Shown one piece after another: positions 17,486 through 25,759 of a stretch of DNA of 43,487 bases (the first letter of the stretch is position 1; every line of letters begins with the position of its first letter). Made by a program: the position numbers and the translations under genes. Below the pieces are notes generated by a model, which had not been told where the DNA came from, did no database searches, and worked only from the letters and a program-made list of their open reading frames with translations. The DNA is from Sneathiella sp. (GTDB lineage: Bacteria > Pseudomonadota > Alphaproteobacteria > Sneathiellales > Sneathiellaceae). Location of the stretch: the NCBI GenBank assembly GCA_017643685.1, contig JAEPMY010000020.1, positions 1 to 43,487 on the forward strand. Direction: 5' to 3'.

Positions 17486-17926
17486 ATGAGCCAAACGACT
17501 TTCATCGTTGGGGTTGACGGATCTCCGGCAGGGGACCGTGCACTGGAGTTTGCGAAGGAAAGAGCCAAACTCCTTGATAACAGTAAACTCATTCTTTGCT
17601 ACATTATTGAGTGGTCACCTTACAGCTTCCAAACAGCTGAGGAGAATGAGAAACGCCATCAGCGGCGTGAAGAAGAAATTGCAATCGCTAAAGAACGTAT
17701 TCTGGACCCTGCTGTTACCTCGGTAGCATCTGCTGGTTTTGATGTGGAAGGTGTCGTTCAACATGGTGATGTTGCAGAAATTCTGGACAGAATTGCCCGG
17801 AAAAATGAGGGCTCCCAGATCGTTGTGGGGCGTGTCGGTGCAAGGGGCATCAAAGAGAGACTCTTCGGTGGGGTGAGTGCCCGCCTTGTGTCCTCGGCAC
17901 ATGTACCTGTTACGATCATTCCATAA
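17486..17926 (+). CDS. Universal stress protein (UspA family)
   Basis: A 146-residue single-domain UspA-fold protein. It starts FIVGVDGSPAGDRALEFA and carries the nucleotide-binding pattern near the C-terminus (VVGRVGARGIKERLFGGVSARL), close to the G-2x-G-9x-G consensus of ATP-binding members, followed by AHVPVTIIP. GGGGG lies just before the ATG. Only 10 nt separate its stop from the symporter ATG, so the two are almost certainly one transcript. A UspA protein (TeaD) is known to regulate the ectoine TRAP transporter TeaABC of Halomonas; by analogy this one could modulate the symporter or the upstream TRAP system, which is inference. Confidence 0.9.
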   Translation: MSQTTFIVGVDGSPAGDRALEFAKERAKLLDNSKLILCYIIEWSPYSFQTAEENEKRHQRREEEIAIAKERILDPAVTSVASAGFDVEGVVQHGDVAEILDRIARKNEGSQIVVGRVGARGIKERLFGGVSARLVSSAHVPVTIIP

Positions 17927-17936
17927 GGGGGCTATC

Positions 17937-19520
17937 ATGAATTTTATCAAACACATATTTGGAATTGTATTCTTTACGCTTATTCCCAGCATCGCTCTTG
18001 CTCAGGCTGAGGCAGGAAGCTTTGATCAGAAAGTGAATGAGATTTTCGCGTCCTCCACCGGTTGGTTCGTCAGTTTGATTTTTGCGCCGCTGCCGGGAAC
18101 TTCCTTCCCTTGGATCGTGATGTGGTTGGTGGTCGCTGCGACAATATTCACTCTTTATTTCGGGTTTATTCAATTCCGTGCCTTTGGGCATGCGATTTCG
18201 CTCGTGAAAGGGGATTACTCCGACCCCAATGATGCAGGTGAGGTCAGTCACTTCCAGGCGCTGACAACAGCGCTATCTGGGACTGTTGGTCTTGGAAATA
18301 TTGCGGGTGTTGCTGTTGCTGTAGGTATTGGCGGACCCGGCGCGACATTCTGGATGATTTTGGCGGGCCTAATGGGAATGGCCTCGAAATTTACAGAATG
18401 TACGCTCGGGGTTAAGTACCGAAATGAATATGAAGACGGCAGTGTCTCCGGCGGTCCTATGTACTATATGACCAAGGGCTTCAAAGAACGCGGGATTCCA
18501 GGTGGCGCTATTCTAGCTATCATTTTTTCAATCTTTACGATCGGTGGTGCACTTGGTGGCGGTAACATGTTCCAAGCAAATCAGGCGCATGCGCAGCTTG
18601 TTGGTATCACTGGCGGCGCCGACAGCTTTCTGAGCGGTAACGGTTGGATTACCGGGCTGATCCTGGCAACAATTGTCTTTTTGGTGATTGTTGGTGGTAT
18701 TAAGTCCATCGCTAATGTGACTGAAAAAGTCGTACCGTTTATGGGTGTTCTCTATGTCGGTGCAGCTTTGATCATTCTGATTGCGAATTATGATAAAATC
18801 GGCTGGGCTTTTGGGCAGATTTTTGAAGGCGCATTTACAGGGCTTGGTGTCGCAGGTGGTCTTGTTGGGGCATTGATCCAAGGATTCAAACGGGCCGCCT
18901 TCTCAAACGAAGCAGGTGTCGGATCCGCAGCGATTGCACACTCTGCTGTTCGGACTAAAGAGCCTGTTACAGAGGGCGTTGTCTCTTTGTTGGAGCCTTT
19001 TATCGATACTGTTGTGGTTTGTACCATGACCGCTTTGGTGATCACCATTTCCGGTGTCTTGATGACGGACCCAAATACAGGTTTGTTTATTCTGGATGGC
19101 TCTTCCATTAAAACAGTTGATGGCAGCTCAGGTGTTCAGCTGACTTCTTCGGCGTTTGGTAGCTCAATCAGCTGGTTCCCGTATGTGCTGGCGATCGCTG
19201 TGGTGCTGTTTGCATTCTCCACGATGATCAGTTGGTCCTATTATGGCCTTAAGGCATGGACTTATTTAGTCGGCGAAGGGAAGACCAAAGAAACAGTGTT
19301 CAAGGTTATCTTCTGCATCTTTATTGTGATAGGTGCGGCGGCTCAATTGGGTGCAGTTATTGATTTCTCTGACGCTATGATCTTCGCGATGGCCGTTGTG
19401 AATATCATCGCGCTATATGTCCTGATGCCGATTGTGAAGCGGGAAATGAATAGCTATTTTGAGCGGCTTCGTTCTAATCAAATAACGCGCTTCAAAGGCG
19501 GAGAGGTTGAAGAAAACTGA
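17937..19520 (+). CDS. AGCS family sodium:alanine/glycine symporter
   Basis: A 527-residue inner-membrane symporter that imports alanine or glycine with sodium. The family signature region is clear: LSGTVGLGNIAGVAVAVGIGGPG, then WMILAGLMGMASKFTECTLGVKYR, GGPMYYMTKG and AAFSNEAGVGSAAIAHSA. An N-terminal hydrophobic segment followed by SIALAQAEAG looks like a cleavable signal or first helix; a short Asp/Phe/Trp-rich segment precedes the core. ATG 17937 is chosen since AGGGGG lies a few nt upstream; earlier in-frame starts would overlap the stress-protein gene. A strong terminator follows. Exact substrate within AGCS is not visible. Confidence 0.95.
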   Translation: MNFIKHIFGIVFFTLIPSIALAQAEAGSFDQKVNEIFASSTGWFVSLIFAPLPGTSFPWIVMWLVVAATIFTLYFGFIQFRAFGHAISLVKGDYSDPNDAGEVSHFQALTTALSGTVGLGNIAGVAVAVGIGGPGATFWMILAGLMGMASKFTECTLGVKYRNEYEDGSVSGGPMYYMTKGFKERGIPGGAILAIIFSIFTIGGALGGGNMFQANQAHAQLVGITGGADSFLSGNGWITGLILATIVFLVIVGGIKSIANVTEKVVPFMGVLYVGAALIILIANYDKIGWAFGQIFEGAFTGLGVAGGLVGALIQGFKRAAFSNEAGVGSAAIAHSAVRTKEPVTEGVVSLLEPFIDTVVVCTMTALVITISGVLMTDPNTGLFILDGSSIKTVDGSSGVQLTSSAFGSSISWFPYVLAIAVVLFAFSTMISWSYYGLKAWTYLVGEGKTKETVFKVIFCIFIVIGAAAQLGAVIDFSDAMIFAMAVVNIIALYVLMPIVKREMNSYFERLRSNQITRFKGGEVEEN

Positions 19521-19540
19521 TCCAGCCTATCAGATGAGAA

Positions 19541-19569
19541 AGCCCGGCATTTTGCCGGGCTTTTTTTTA
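19541..19569 (+). terminator. Terminator of the UspA-symporter operon
   Basis: Nine-bp GC-rich stem (19541-19549 with 19553-19561), TTT loop and a long T run on the plus strand, 20 nt after the symporter stop. The T run touches the stop codon of the convergent MFS gene. Confidence 0.9.
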
Positions 19570-20793
19570 GGTTCGAATTGGGCTTCGGGGTGGTCTAATT
19601 AATGCAAATATGATCTGTATGGTGCCAGCCGTGAGACCCATACCGATCCCAAGCTGTAGCGCAACGTCATAAGAGCCAAATTTATCGAAGAGCCAGCCTC
19701 CGCCAAAAGCGCCAAGGAAGCTTCCAAATTGATGGCTGAAAAAGGCAAAGCCTTGCAGCATTGCTTGCCACCGAAGGCCAAACATCTCAATAACCGAACC
19801 TGCAACCAGTGGGGAGACACCAAGCCACAGGAAACCCATTAATGCGGCGAAGAGGATGGTGGTCGATGCTGTTGGCGGTAGGATGAAATACCAAGCAAGG
19901 ACGATAGATCTGCAGCAATAAATAATTCCAAGCAGTGCCTGTTTGTTCCAGCGGCTGCCGGCCCAGCCAAAGAACAGGCTGCCCAGAATGTTAAACCCGC
20001 CAATGATCCCGATCGCACTTGCCCCCAGCATGGGATCCATCCCGCAGATCTGCAAATATGAGGGCAGATGCGTGGTTAAGAAAACCAGCTGCATACCGCA
20101 GACAAAATAAGCCATAGTCATGACGACAAAAGATGGGTTTTTAAAGGCGCCTTTGATCGCAGCGCCAGCAGGAAGCTTGTCGGAATTGTCGGATGATAGC
20201 TCTAGTGGCGCCTCCTTATCCACTCGTCCCGCGATCCATGCCGCGGGTACAATGAAGGCGGAGAGAATGGCAAGGCCGATCAGAGATAATCGCCAGTCTA
20301 GAGCACCTTCTAGATATTGTGCATATGGCGCTGTGATCATTGCCCCGATGGAGCCTGCGGCAGACACAATGCCAAGGGCCGTGCTTCGGACCGATACAGG
20401 CACAAGGCGAGAGGTGACGGAGAGGGTCATTGCAAAGGACGCGCAGGCCATGCCGACGCCAACGCAGATGCCTGCGCCAAACAAGACCATCAAGACACCG
20501 TTTGCAGCTGAAAATGTGATCATGCCGAGAACAAAGCAAAGCGCCCCGAACAGCATGACGGGGCGGAACCCCCATTTATCGGCGGCAATGCCAGCAACAG
20601 GCTGGCAAAAGCCCCAAACCAGATTTTGAAGGGCAATAGCGGCGGTAAAGTCTGTAATGGTAACAGCGATATCACTGGTCACCGCGGGCATGTATAACCC
20701 CATACTTTGACGAATACCAAAACTGAGCGTGAGCATGAGTGAAGCAGATATCAAAATCGGCATCACAGGTCGAAGCGCCTGAAGCGTGGTCAT
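19567..20793 (-). CDS. MFS transporter
   Basis: A 408-residue major facilitator protein with about 12 helices in two six-helix halves joined by a polar loop (RVDKEAPLELSSDNSDK). It opens with LMLTLSFGIRQSMGLYMPAV; the loop after helix 2 reads GIAADKWGFRPVMLFG (the family's GxxxDRxGRR-like motif). The sequence FGWAGSRWNKQALLG is the equivalent in the second half. This pattern resembles the monocarboxylate/oxalate-type branch, but substrate is undetermined. No partner genes are adjacent; the neighbour on the same strand is a DUF2189 protein with its own terminator. Confidence 0.9.
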   Translation of the reverse strand: MTTLQALRPVMPILISASLMLTLSFGIRQSMGLYMPAVTSDIAVTITDFTAAIALQNLVWGFCQPVAGIAADKWGFRPVMLFGALCFVLGMITFSAANGVLMVLFGAGICVGVGMACASFAMTLSVTSRLVPVSVRSTALGIVSAAGSIGAMITAPYAQYLEGALDWRLSLIGLAILSAFIVPAAWIAGRVDKEAPLELSSDNSDKLPAGAAIKGAFKNPSFVVMTMAYFVCGMQLVFLTTHLPSYLQICGMDPMLGASAIGIIGGFNILGSLFFGWAGSRWNKQALLGIIYCCRSIVLAWYFILPPTASTTILFAALMGFLWLGVSPLVAGSVIEMFGLRWQAMLQGFAFFSHQFGSFLGAFGGGWLFDKFGSYDVALQLGIGMGLTAGTIQIIFALIRPPRSPIRT

Positions 20794-20849
20794 TCTACTG
20801 ATCCTATTATTATTGTTGCCAATACATATAGCGGATCAGATTAAAAAGG

Positions 20850-20878
20850 AAAAGAGCGAGGCTTATGCTCGCTCTTTT
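20850..20878 (-). terminator. Terminator of the DUF2189 gene
   Basis: Perfect 11-bp stem (20850-20860 with 20868-20878) with a seven-base loop, 7 nt after the DUF2189 stop. On the minus strand the stem ends in TTTT followed by CCTTTTT. Confidence 0.85.
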
Positions 20879-20885
20879 AAAGTGT

Positions 20886-21800
20886 TCAGCTATCTGCTGT
20901 GAGGGTTCCCGCCGGATGAGATTGTCCCGTGGGAAGGTCTCCAGACATCACCTGTTTATAGGCGTGCCAGGTGGCATGACCGATGAGAGGTAGGGTGATC
21001 ATAAGCCCGAGACCTGCCGTCAAAAGGCCAATTCCGGTGAAGATCACTATCATTGCAGCCCACAGGATCATAGCATTTCTGTTGTGAAGGACCGCATAGG
21101 CACTGGTGATAATGGACGGAAGAAGGACAGATTTTCGGTCCATCATCATTGGCATTGAAAAGGCGCCGATCAGGAAAATACCTGCTGCGAAGATCGCTCC
21201 CACCAAGGCAATACAGATGCCGAAGTAGACACCTTCCATGCTCAAAGATCTGAGAATGATAACTTCCCAATCCGGCATCACGCCTGGGAAATTAAGGGCG
21301 AAAAGAGTAAAAGATACACGGATCCAGATCTGAAAGACAAAGGCGAGTGCTACGCCGAGACCAAAGATGCCAAGTTTGTTGTATTTGGCCGTTGTGACAG
21401 CTGTCATGAGAGAGGTTTTATCCCCGCCGGCAGAACGGCGGCTGATTTCATAGAAGCCAATTCCAACTGCAGGCCCAACAAGCAAGAAGCCTGTAAGACC
21501 AGGTAAGATGAGATAGGGGAGGTCCATAAAATAGAAACCAAATGAGATGACTAGGCCAAGAATAACAAAAAGCCCGGCGTAGCTCATGCTCACCAGCGAA
21601 TTTGCTTTTAAGTCCTGCCATCCGGCTGCAAGCCATTTCCAGACATCATCTGTTCCAACTTCGGTTACAAGCGCCATCTCTTTAATTAGAAAATTGACGC
21701 CTTTTGGACCGTAATGGGGCTGAGGACCTGAAGTGCTATTTGTTTGGATTCCGCTTGGTGTTGCCCCATTTGCCGATGGCGCTTTCCCATTTTGTGTCAT
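20886..21800 (-). CDS. DUF2189 domain-containing membrane protein
   Basis: A 304-residue inner-membrane protein. After a polar, Ser/Thr/Gly/Asn-rich head (about 45 residues) come six or so hydrophobic segments, ending with the signature TLPLIGHATWHAYKQ that I recognise from DUF2189. Other family segments are DDVWKWLAAGWQDLKAN, GFLLVGPAVGIGFYEISRR and GAFSMPMMMDRK. Function is unknown; family members are often near respiratory genes, but none lies here. AGGGAGG precedes the ATG. It is a single gene between tRNA-Phe and the MFS gene on the same strand. Confidence 0.85.
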   Translation of the reverse strand: MTQNGKAPSANGATPSGIQTNSTSGPQPHYGPKGVNFLIKEMALVTEVGTDDVWKWLAAGWQDLKANSLVSMSYAGLFVILGLVISFGFYFMDLPYLILPGLTGFLLVGPAVGIGFYEISRRSAGGDKTSLMTAVTTAKYNKLGIFGLGVALAFVFQIWIRVSFTLFALNFPGVMPDWEVIILRSLSMEGVYFGICIALVGAIFAAGIFLIGAFSMPMMMDRKSVLLPSIITSAYAVLHNRNAMILWAAMIVIFTGIGLLTAGLGLMITLPLIGHATWHAYKQVMSGDLPTGQSHPAGTLTADS

Positions 21801-21930
21801 GCTTCCCTCCCACAGTACACATGCTCAGGGGAAAATCTTAAATTCATTCGGTGGTTTAGTAAAGACAGGTAATGGATATCGCAACAATGACGTAAAGCTG
21901 AAAGCAAGATTTTAGTCGGATTAGGGGTAG

Positions 21931-22006
21931 TGGTGCCCGGAGGCGGATTCGAACCACCGACACGCGGATTTTCAATCCGCTGCTCTACCAACTGAGCTAT
22001 CCGGGC
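21931..22006 (-). tRNA. tRNA-Phe (GAA)
   Basis: Read on the minus strand it folds into a full cloverleaf: acceptor arm GCCCGGA/TCCGGGC, D arm with AGCTCAGTTGGTAGAGC, anticodon stem GCGGA/TCCGC around loop TTGAAAA giving anticodon GAA, a five-base variable loop, T arm with GGTTCGAATCC, and encoded CCA. Total 76 nt. A good sigma-70-like promoter lies upstream. Confidence 0.97.
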
Positions 22007-22040
22007 ATACTGTGTGGGACTGCGCCCCAAAGGAAGCTGG

Positions 22041-22069
22041 GTTATAGAAGAAAAAAGCCGGGCTGTCTA
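22041..22069 (-). promoter_or_regulatory. Promoter of tRNA-Phe
   Basis: On the minus strand TAGACA (22064-22069) and TATAAC (22041-22046) are separated by 17 nt; each matches five of six consensus positions. Transcription would begin about 28 nt before the tRNA. Confidence 0.65.
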
Positions 22070-22149
22070 TACCTCAAAATGCAAAAAACGAAAAAAAGTT
22101 ACAGTCCTTTTTTATATCGCAAATCTGGCGGTAAACTGCCGATATATCT

Positions 22150-22335
22150 CTAATATTCCATGTCGTCGTCATTAGATGGAATGGTTTCCTCTCCGGGGAT
22201 GACGTAGCTTTCGTTTAGCCATTTTCCAAGGTCAAGCTGCTGACATCTTTTGGAGCAGAACGGACGGAAGCTTTCTACCACTGGCTTGCCGCATTGCGGG
22301 CATTTGCTGGTTGCTATTTTAGGGGTATCGCTCAA
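22150..22335 (-). CDS. yacG: YacG, DNA gyrase inhibitor / zinc-binding protein
   Basis: A 61-residue protein with the YacG four-cysteine zinc site: CPQCGKP near residue 12 and [17 protein letters not shown] later. E. coli YacG binds GyrB and inhibits gyrase. The acidic tail (SNDDDMEY) is typical. It follows the RNase E/G-family gene by about 24 nt and is the last gene of the murA-to-yacG block before tRNA-Phe. Confidence 0.93.
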   Translation of the reverse strand: MSDTPKIATSKCPQCGKPVVESFRPFCSKRCQQLDLGKWLNESYVIPGEETIPSNDDDMEY

Positions 22336-22359
22336 GGGAAAGACCTCAGATTTGAAAAT

Positions 22360-23712
22360 TTACTCGCCCAGACTATAAGCATCTGCAGCCAGATTGTCAT
22401 CGTTGATCAGCGTGATTTCAAGATTATACCGTGCTGACAGATCGTGTTGTTTAGCTGCCAAATGAAGATAGAGACTATTGCCAGCAGTGATCTTGATGCG
22501 TCTGGTTGGCTTGTTTTCAACTTCGTGCAGAAGTGCCATTTCGAGTGAAAAGAGTGTTTTGAACGCGATTTTAACGCCTTTTTCTGTATTTATTTCACTC
22601 AGAACACTTTTAAGGGGAGGGGATAAGCGTTGCCTTGTCATCTGCATGAGGCCAAGAGCCGAGCTGCCATATATTTCAATTCGGGAAACGTCAATTTTGC
22701 TCGCGTTTTTGAGAAGTGCGCTCAGCTCACGGGTTTCTTCTTTGGTTTGTTGCCCTGCAAAATCGATCAGGATCATACCTGATAGATTGCGGAGGCGGAG
22801 TTCTTGGGCAATTAATTTCGCCGCTTGTCGGTTCGCTGCATGACGATCCATACCTGCAGCATTGACGTCAATGGAGACGAGCGCCTCGGTTGGTTCAATC
22901 GACACATGACCACCACCGGCCAGGGGTAGGCGCGTTTCTAAAAAATCGCTTGTCCAGTTGGGATCAACCACAGAAATTGTTGCTACATTTGCCTGAATAC
23001 AATCGGCAACTTCAGGCGCTTGATTTTTAACGCTGGCAATCAGGCTCGCAGGCGTGATCGAAATTTCATCCGCTTGATGGCCGTATTGATTTATTATTCG
23101 TTCGGTGAAACTTGGGGGCGGCATCAAACAGGTGGGGGCTGTTGTGCTCTTGATCCGTACCTCTAACTTTTCCCACTTCTGGTATAGTTGCCCCGCAATC
23201 TGTAGCACGCTTTCTGCGGGAGCTTTTACTGCGTTGGAGCGAAGCAAGAATCCCGCAGGAAATGCAAGTAATTCCCTCTGAAGAATGTCTTTTTTCGTCT
23301 CATCCTTAAAGGATTTCGCAAATTGAATATTGCTCGAATACGGGCGAAGATGGAGGAGAGGATGTTCAAGGTTTAAGAAGTTAGTGACCTGAAAGGGTTT
23401 GTCTTCTATCGGATCTTTGATGACCCGAACGGGGAGCAGGCTGCCTTCAGTCAGTTGGCTGCTGAAAGGTTTTGACTTATCAAAGGCACCATCCCAATCC
23501 TGCGCTTTCAGTAAGGCTGATTTGCCGCCTCCAAGATCAATGAACGCGGCCGAGATATCATTGAGATGAGAGGCGACCCGTCCCATGAATACAGCTTGGA
23601 CCATGGAGGGAGAGTTGGTGTTTTCCAGAGTGAATTGTTGTGGTTGTTCATCACGAAGCAGAAGGGCACGGTTTACAAAAACCCCTTCATCGATCAGAAG
23701 CTGGCGTTTCAT
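22360..23712 (-). CDS. Ribonuclease E/G family protein, short form
   Basis: A 450-residue endoribonuclease homologue. An S1-like RNA-binding domain (FMGRVASHLNDISAAFIDLGGG) sits at the start, and the catalytic DNase-I-like domain follows with both metal-binding Asp segments kept (ALVSIDVNAAG and MILIDFAG), plus MQMTRQRLSPPL. The Cys-x-x-Cys zinc link that joins subunits in RNase E/G is absent: the corresponding region reads LSEINTEKGVK. There is no long C-terminal scaffold, so it is not the degradosome RNase E. It overlaps maf by 4 nt (ATGA), indicating translational coupling. RNA target unknown. Confidence 0.88.
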   Translation of the reverse strand: MKRQLLIDEGVFVNRALLLRDEQPQQFTLENTNSPSMVQAVFMGRVASHLNDISAAFIDLGGGKSALLKAQDWDGAFDKSKPFSSQLTEGSLLPVRVIKDPIEDKPFQVTNFLNLEHPLLHLRPYSSNIQFAKSFKDETKKDILQRELLAFPAGFLLRSNAVKAPAESVLQIAGQLYQKWEKLEVRIKSTTAPTCLMPPPSFTERIINQYGHQADEISITPASLIASVKNQAPEVADCIQANVATISVVDPNWTSDFLETRLPLAGGGHVSIEPTEALVSIDVNAAGMDRHAANRQAAKLIAQELRLRNLSGMILIDFAGQQTKEETRELSALLKNASKIDVSRIEIYGSSALGLMQMTRQRLSPPLKSVLSEINTEKGVKIAFKTLFSLEMALLHEVENKPTRRIKITAGNSLYLHLAAKQHDLSARYNLEITLINDDNLAADAYSLGE

Positions 23713-24332
23713 GCTGGACCGCCGCCCTCAAGTGCGAGGCGCCAAACGTCAAACCCGTTCCCTGACAAAAGATTAGCCACCTCAAAAAGGGGAAGGCCAA
23801 CCACATTGCTGTAAGAGCCTTGAAGTTTGCGAACCATTAAGCTGCCAAGCCCCTGAATGGCATAGGCGCCAGCTTTTCCTTGCCACTCTTTTGATGCGAG
23901 ATACTGAGCAATGTCATAATTATCCAAATGCTTGAACGTTACATCACTGGTCACACGTTTTGTTATTTGCCTGCCATCTGGTGTGATGAGGGAGAAGCCT
24001 GTAAAGACTTGGTGTTTTCTGCCTGATAGAAGAGCAAGATAACGCTTTGCTTCTTGCTCATCTTCTGCCTTTCCAAGAATACGGCGTCCGACAGCGACAA
24101 CGGTGTCCGCCGCTAAAATATAGTCACCGCCATGCCGGGGTTTTACATGCGCAGCTTTTTCTGCAGCAAGACGCATCGCAAAATGATGAGGTCGTTCGTC
24201 ATCATTTGGAATTTCTGGAATGTCGGCAGGGTCAATCTCGTCGGGGCATATGCCGATCTGAGAAAGTAGCTCTCGCCGTCTTGGGGAAGCCGAAGCCAAG
24301 ACAAGACGGTGGGCGCGATGAGGATCTGTCAT
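23709..24332 (-). CDS. maf: Maf family nucleotide pyrophosphatase
   Basis: A 207-residue Maf/YceF/YhdE-type protein, an enzyme family that hydrolyses non-canonical or canonical NTPs to NMP and pyrophosphate. It opens LVLASASPRRRELLSQIG and has YILAADTVVAVG, LSGRKHQVFTGFSLI and the AYAIQGLGS segment, all diagnostic. It lies 64 nt after infA and overlaps the RNase gene by 4 nt, the conserved alphaproteobacterial order. Confidence 0.95.
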   Translation of the reverse strand: MTDPHRAHRLVLASASPRRRELLSQIGICPDEIDPADIPEIPNDDERPHHFAMRLAAEKAAHVKPRHGGDYILAADTVVAVGRRILGKAEDEQEAKRYLALLSGRKHQVFTGFSLITPDGRQITKRVTSDVTFKHLDNYDIAQYLASKEWQGKAGAYAIQGLGSLMVRKLQGSYSNVVGLPLFEVANLLSGNGFDVWRLALEGGGPA

Positions 24333-24396
24333 AACCTGTTGTTACCTGCCAAATGGCGGGCCTCCCCCAAGGGAGGTCCGGATCCCCGTTCAACCG

Positions 24397-24615
24397 TTAT
24401 TTATAACGGAATGTGATGCGACCTTTGGTTAGGTCGTATGGTGTCATTTCAACGGTCACACGGTCACCAGCCAGGACGCGGATGCGGTGTTTACGCATCT
24501 TACCGGCGGTGTGGGCAAGTACTTCGTGGTCATTTTCCAGTTTCACCCGGAACATTGCGTTTGGCAGAAGTTCCGTGACGGTGCCTTCAAACTCCAAAAG
24601 TTCTTCTTTAGCCAT
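24397..24615 (-). CDS. infA: Translation initiation factor IF-1
   Basis: A 72-residue single OB-fold protein: [19 protein letters not shown] at the start, then [33 protein letters not shown], ending [11 protein letters not shown]. Length and sequence are those of bacterial IF-1, which sits in the A site of the 30S subunit during initiation. It is followed by maf. A perfect TATAAT with an extended -10 TG lies about 130 nt upstream, suggesting its own promoter within the block. Confidence 0.98.
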   Translation of the reverse strand: MAKEELLEFEGTVTELLPNAMFRVKLENDHEVLAHTAGKMRKHRIRVLAGDRVTVEMTPYDLTKGRITFRYK

Positions 24616-24744
24616 GTATATCCATATTCAGTAGTTAAAACTCGGGGTGCAAAATGCGTCGCCTCGCCCAAAAATGCAAGTATTTGTTTGCAATCGCGAA
24701 GCAGAGATCACCGATGTTTACGCAAAAACGGCGACTTTGGTGCA

Positions 24745-24753
24745 ATTATACCA
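24745..24753 (-). promoter_or_regulatory. Extended -10 promoter candidate for infA
   Basis: On the minus strand TGGTATAAT gives a perfect TATAAT (24745-24750) with TG one base upstream. No good -35 is seen at the right distance. It would leave an infA leader of about 120 nt. Confidence 0.45.
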
Positions 24754-24757
24754 TAAA

Positions 24758-25204
24758 TCAGACCAACGGGGCGGGGGCAGTTGCAAATCGGGTTTTGATT
24801 TTTTGGTACAGATCATCTCGGACCTGACGATAGGCGTTGAGCCGCATTTCACGGTTGCCTTCCACCTCAGAGGGGTCAACCGTAATCCAATGTTCTACAT
24901 CACAGGCCATAGTGCGGGTGATTTCGTCTGCCTTGATTTTTGCCTCTTTTGAAAGACAAATGATTAGATCAAATGAGCCATCTTCGAGTTCATCAAAGTT
25001 TTTGGAATAGTGGTCTTCCACATCAAGGCCAATTTCTGACATCACCTCAATGGTGAACCCATCAATTTCGGTTGCCCGAACCCCAGCACTCGCCACATAT
25101 ATCCGGTTTCCATAAAGGCTTCGCATAATCGCTTCAGCCATAGGGGAGCGGACACTGTTGTGAGTGCAGGCAAAAAGAACGCTAGTGGGATCGAGGGCAG
25201 ACAT
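24758..25204 (-). CDS. Low-molecular-weight phosphatase family protein
   Basis: A 148-residue protein with the LMW protein-tyrosine-phosphatase/ArsC fold. The P-loop is CTHNSVRS (C-x5-R-S) at about residue 13, followed by SPMAEAIMRSLYG and ASAGV, as in the family. The late acidic segment HWITVDPSEVEG provides the candidate general-acid Asp (DP). Members act as phosphotyrosine phosphatases or arsenate reductases; the C-terminal Cys pair of thioredoxin-linked ArsC is not evident, so phosphatase is more likely. Its place between UPF0262 and infA is conserved in alphaproteobacteria. Confidence 0.87.
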   Translation of the reverse strand: MSALDPTSVLFACTHNSVRSPMAEAIMRSLYGNRIYVASAGVRATEIDGFTIEVMSEIGLDVEDHYSKNFDELEDGSFDLIICLSKEAKIKADEITRTMACDVEHWITVDPSEVEGNREMRLNAYRQVRDDLYQKIKTRFATAPAPLV

Positions 25205-25262
25205 GCGTTATTCCCTCCGTCCGGTTGGGGCGGCACAGGTCTTAAACTTGACGTTCAACACC

Positions 25263-25745
25263 TTAGCCCCGAATGTGTAAAACGCAGATCAGCGTAAAGA
25301 GGCGACGAGCTGTATCGAAATCTGTGTTGATGCGATCATTCAGTCGTTCCAGAAGTAGCTCTGTCCCCTCGTTGTGCAGCCCACGGCGGCCCATATCAAT
25401 CGCTTCGATTTTAGACGGGGTTGCCGATTTAATCGCGTCGAAGTAGCTCTCGCAAATCTGGAAATAGTCTTTGATGACCCGGCGAAATGTGATCACCGGA
25501 AGCGGGAGCCGCAAAAGCTCTGTAACATCGTCTTCTGCCCGGATATCAAAAATGAGACGGTTGTCTTCGATAGCGAGATGAAGAGAGAAGGGGCCGTCAT
25601 CCGGGTAATCCTTCAACGAGAAATTATTGGCATCCAAGAGGTCAAAAATTGCGACTTTGCGCTCATGCTCGATGTCAGCGTTCCGCCGCACCACAGATTT
25701 CTCATCCAAGGTTATGTTGACGATACGCTGACGTTCTTCGGACAT
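25263..25745 (-). CDS. UPF0262 family protein
   Basis: A 160-residue cytoplasmic protein of UPF0262, recognised by IVNITLDEKSVVRRNADIEHERKVAIFDLL, FRRVIKDYFQICESYFDAIK and the C-terminal DMGRRGLHNEGTELL...IDFDTARRLFTLICVLH pattern. No function is known; it is largely restricted to alphaproteobacteria and typically follows hisD, as here (14 nt gap). Confidence 0.9.
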   Translation of the reverse strand: MSEERQRIVNITLDEKSVVRRNADIEHERKVAIFDLLDANNFSLKDYPDDGPFSLHLAIEDNRLIFDIRAEDDVTELLRLPLPVITFRRVIKDYFQICESYFDAIKSATPSKIEAIDMGRRGLHNEGTELLLERLNDRINTDFDTARRLFTLICVLHIRG

Positions 25746-25759
25746 GTTTTGATCCTTTA

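Noticed and set aside
24357-24380. Hairpin between infA and maf as a terminator
   Set aside because: The stem is good but no T run follows on the minus strand, and the genes are in a conserved operon order.
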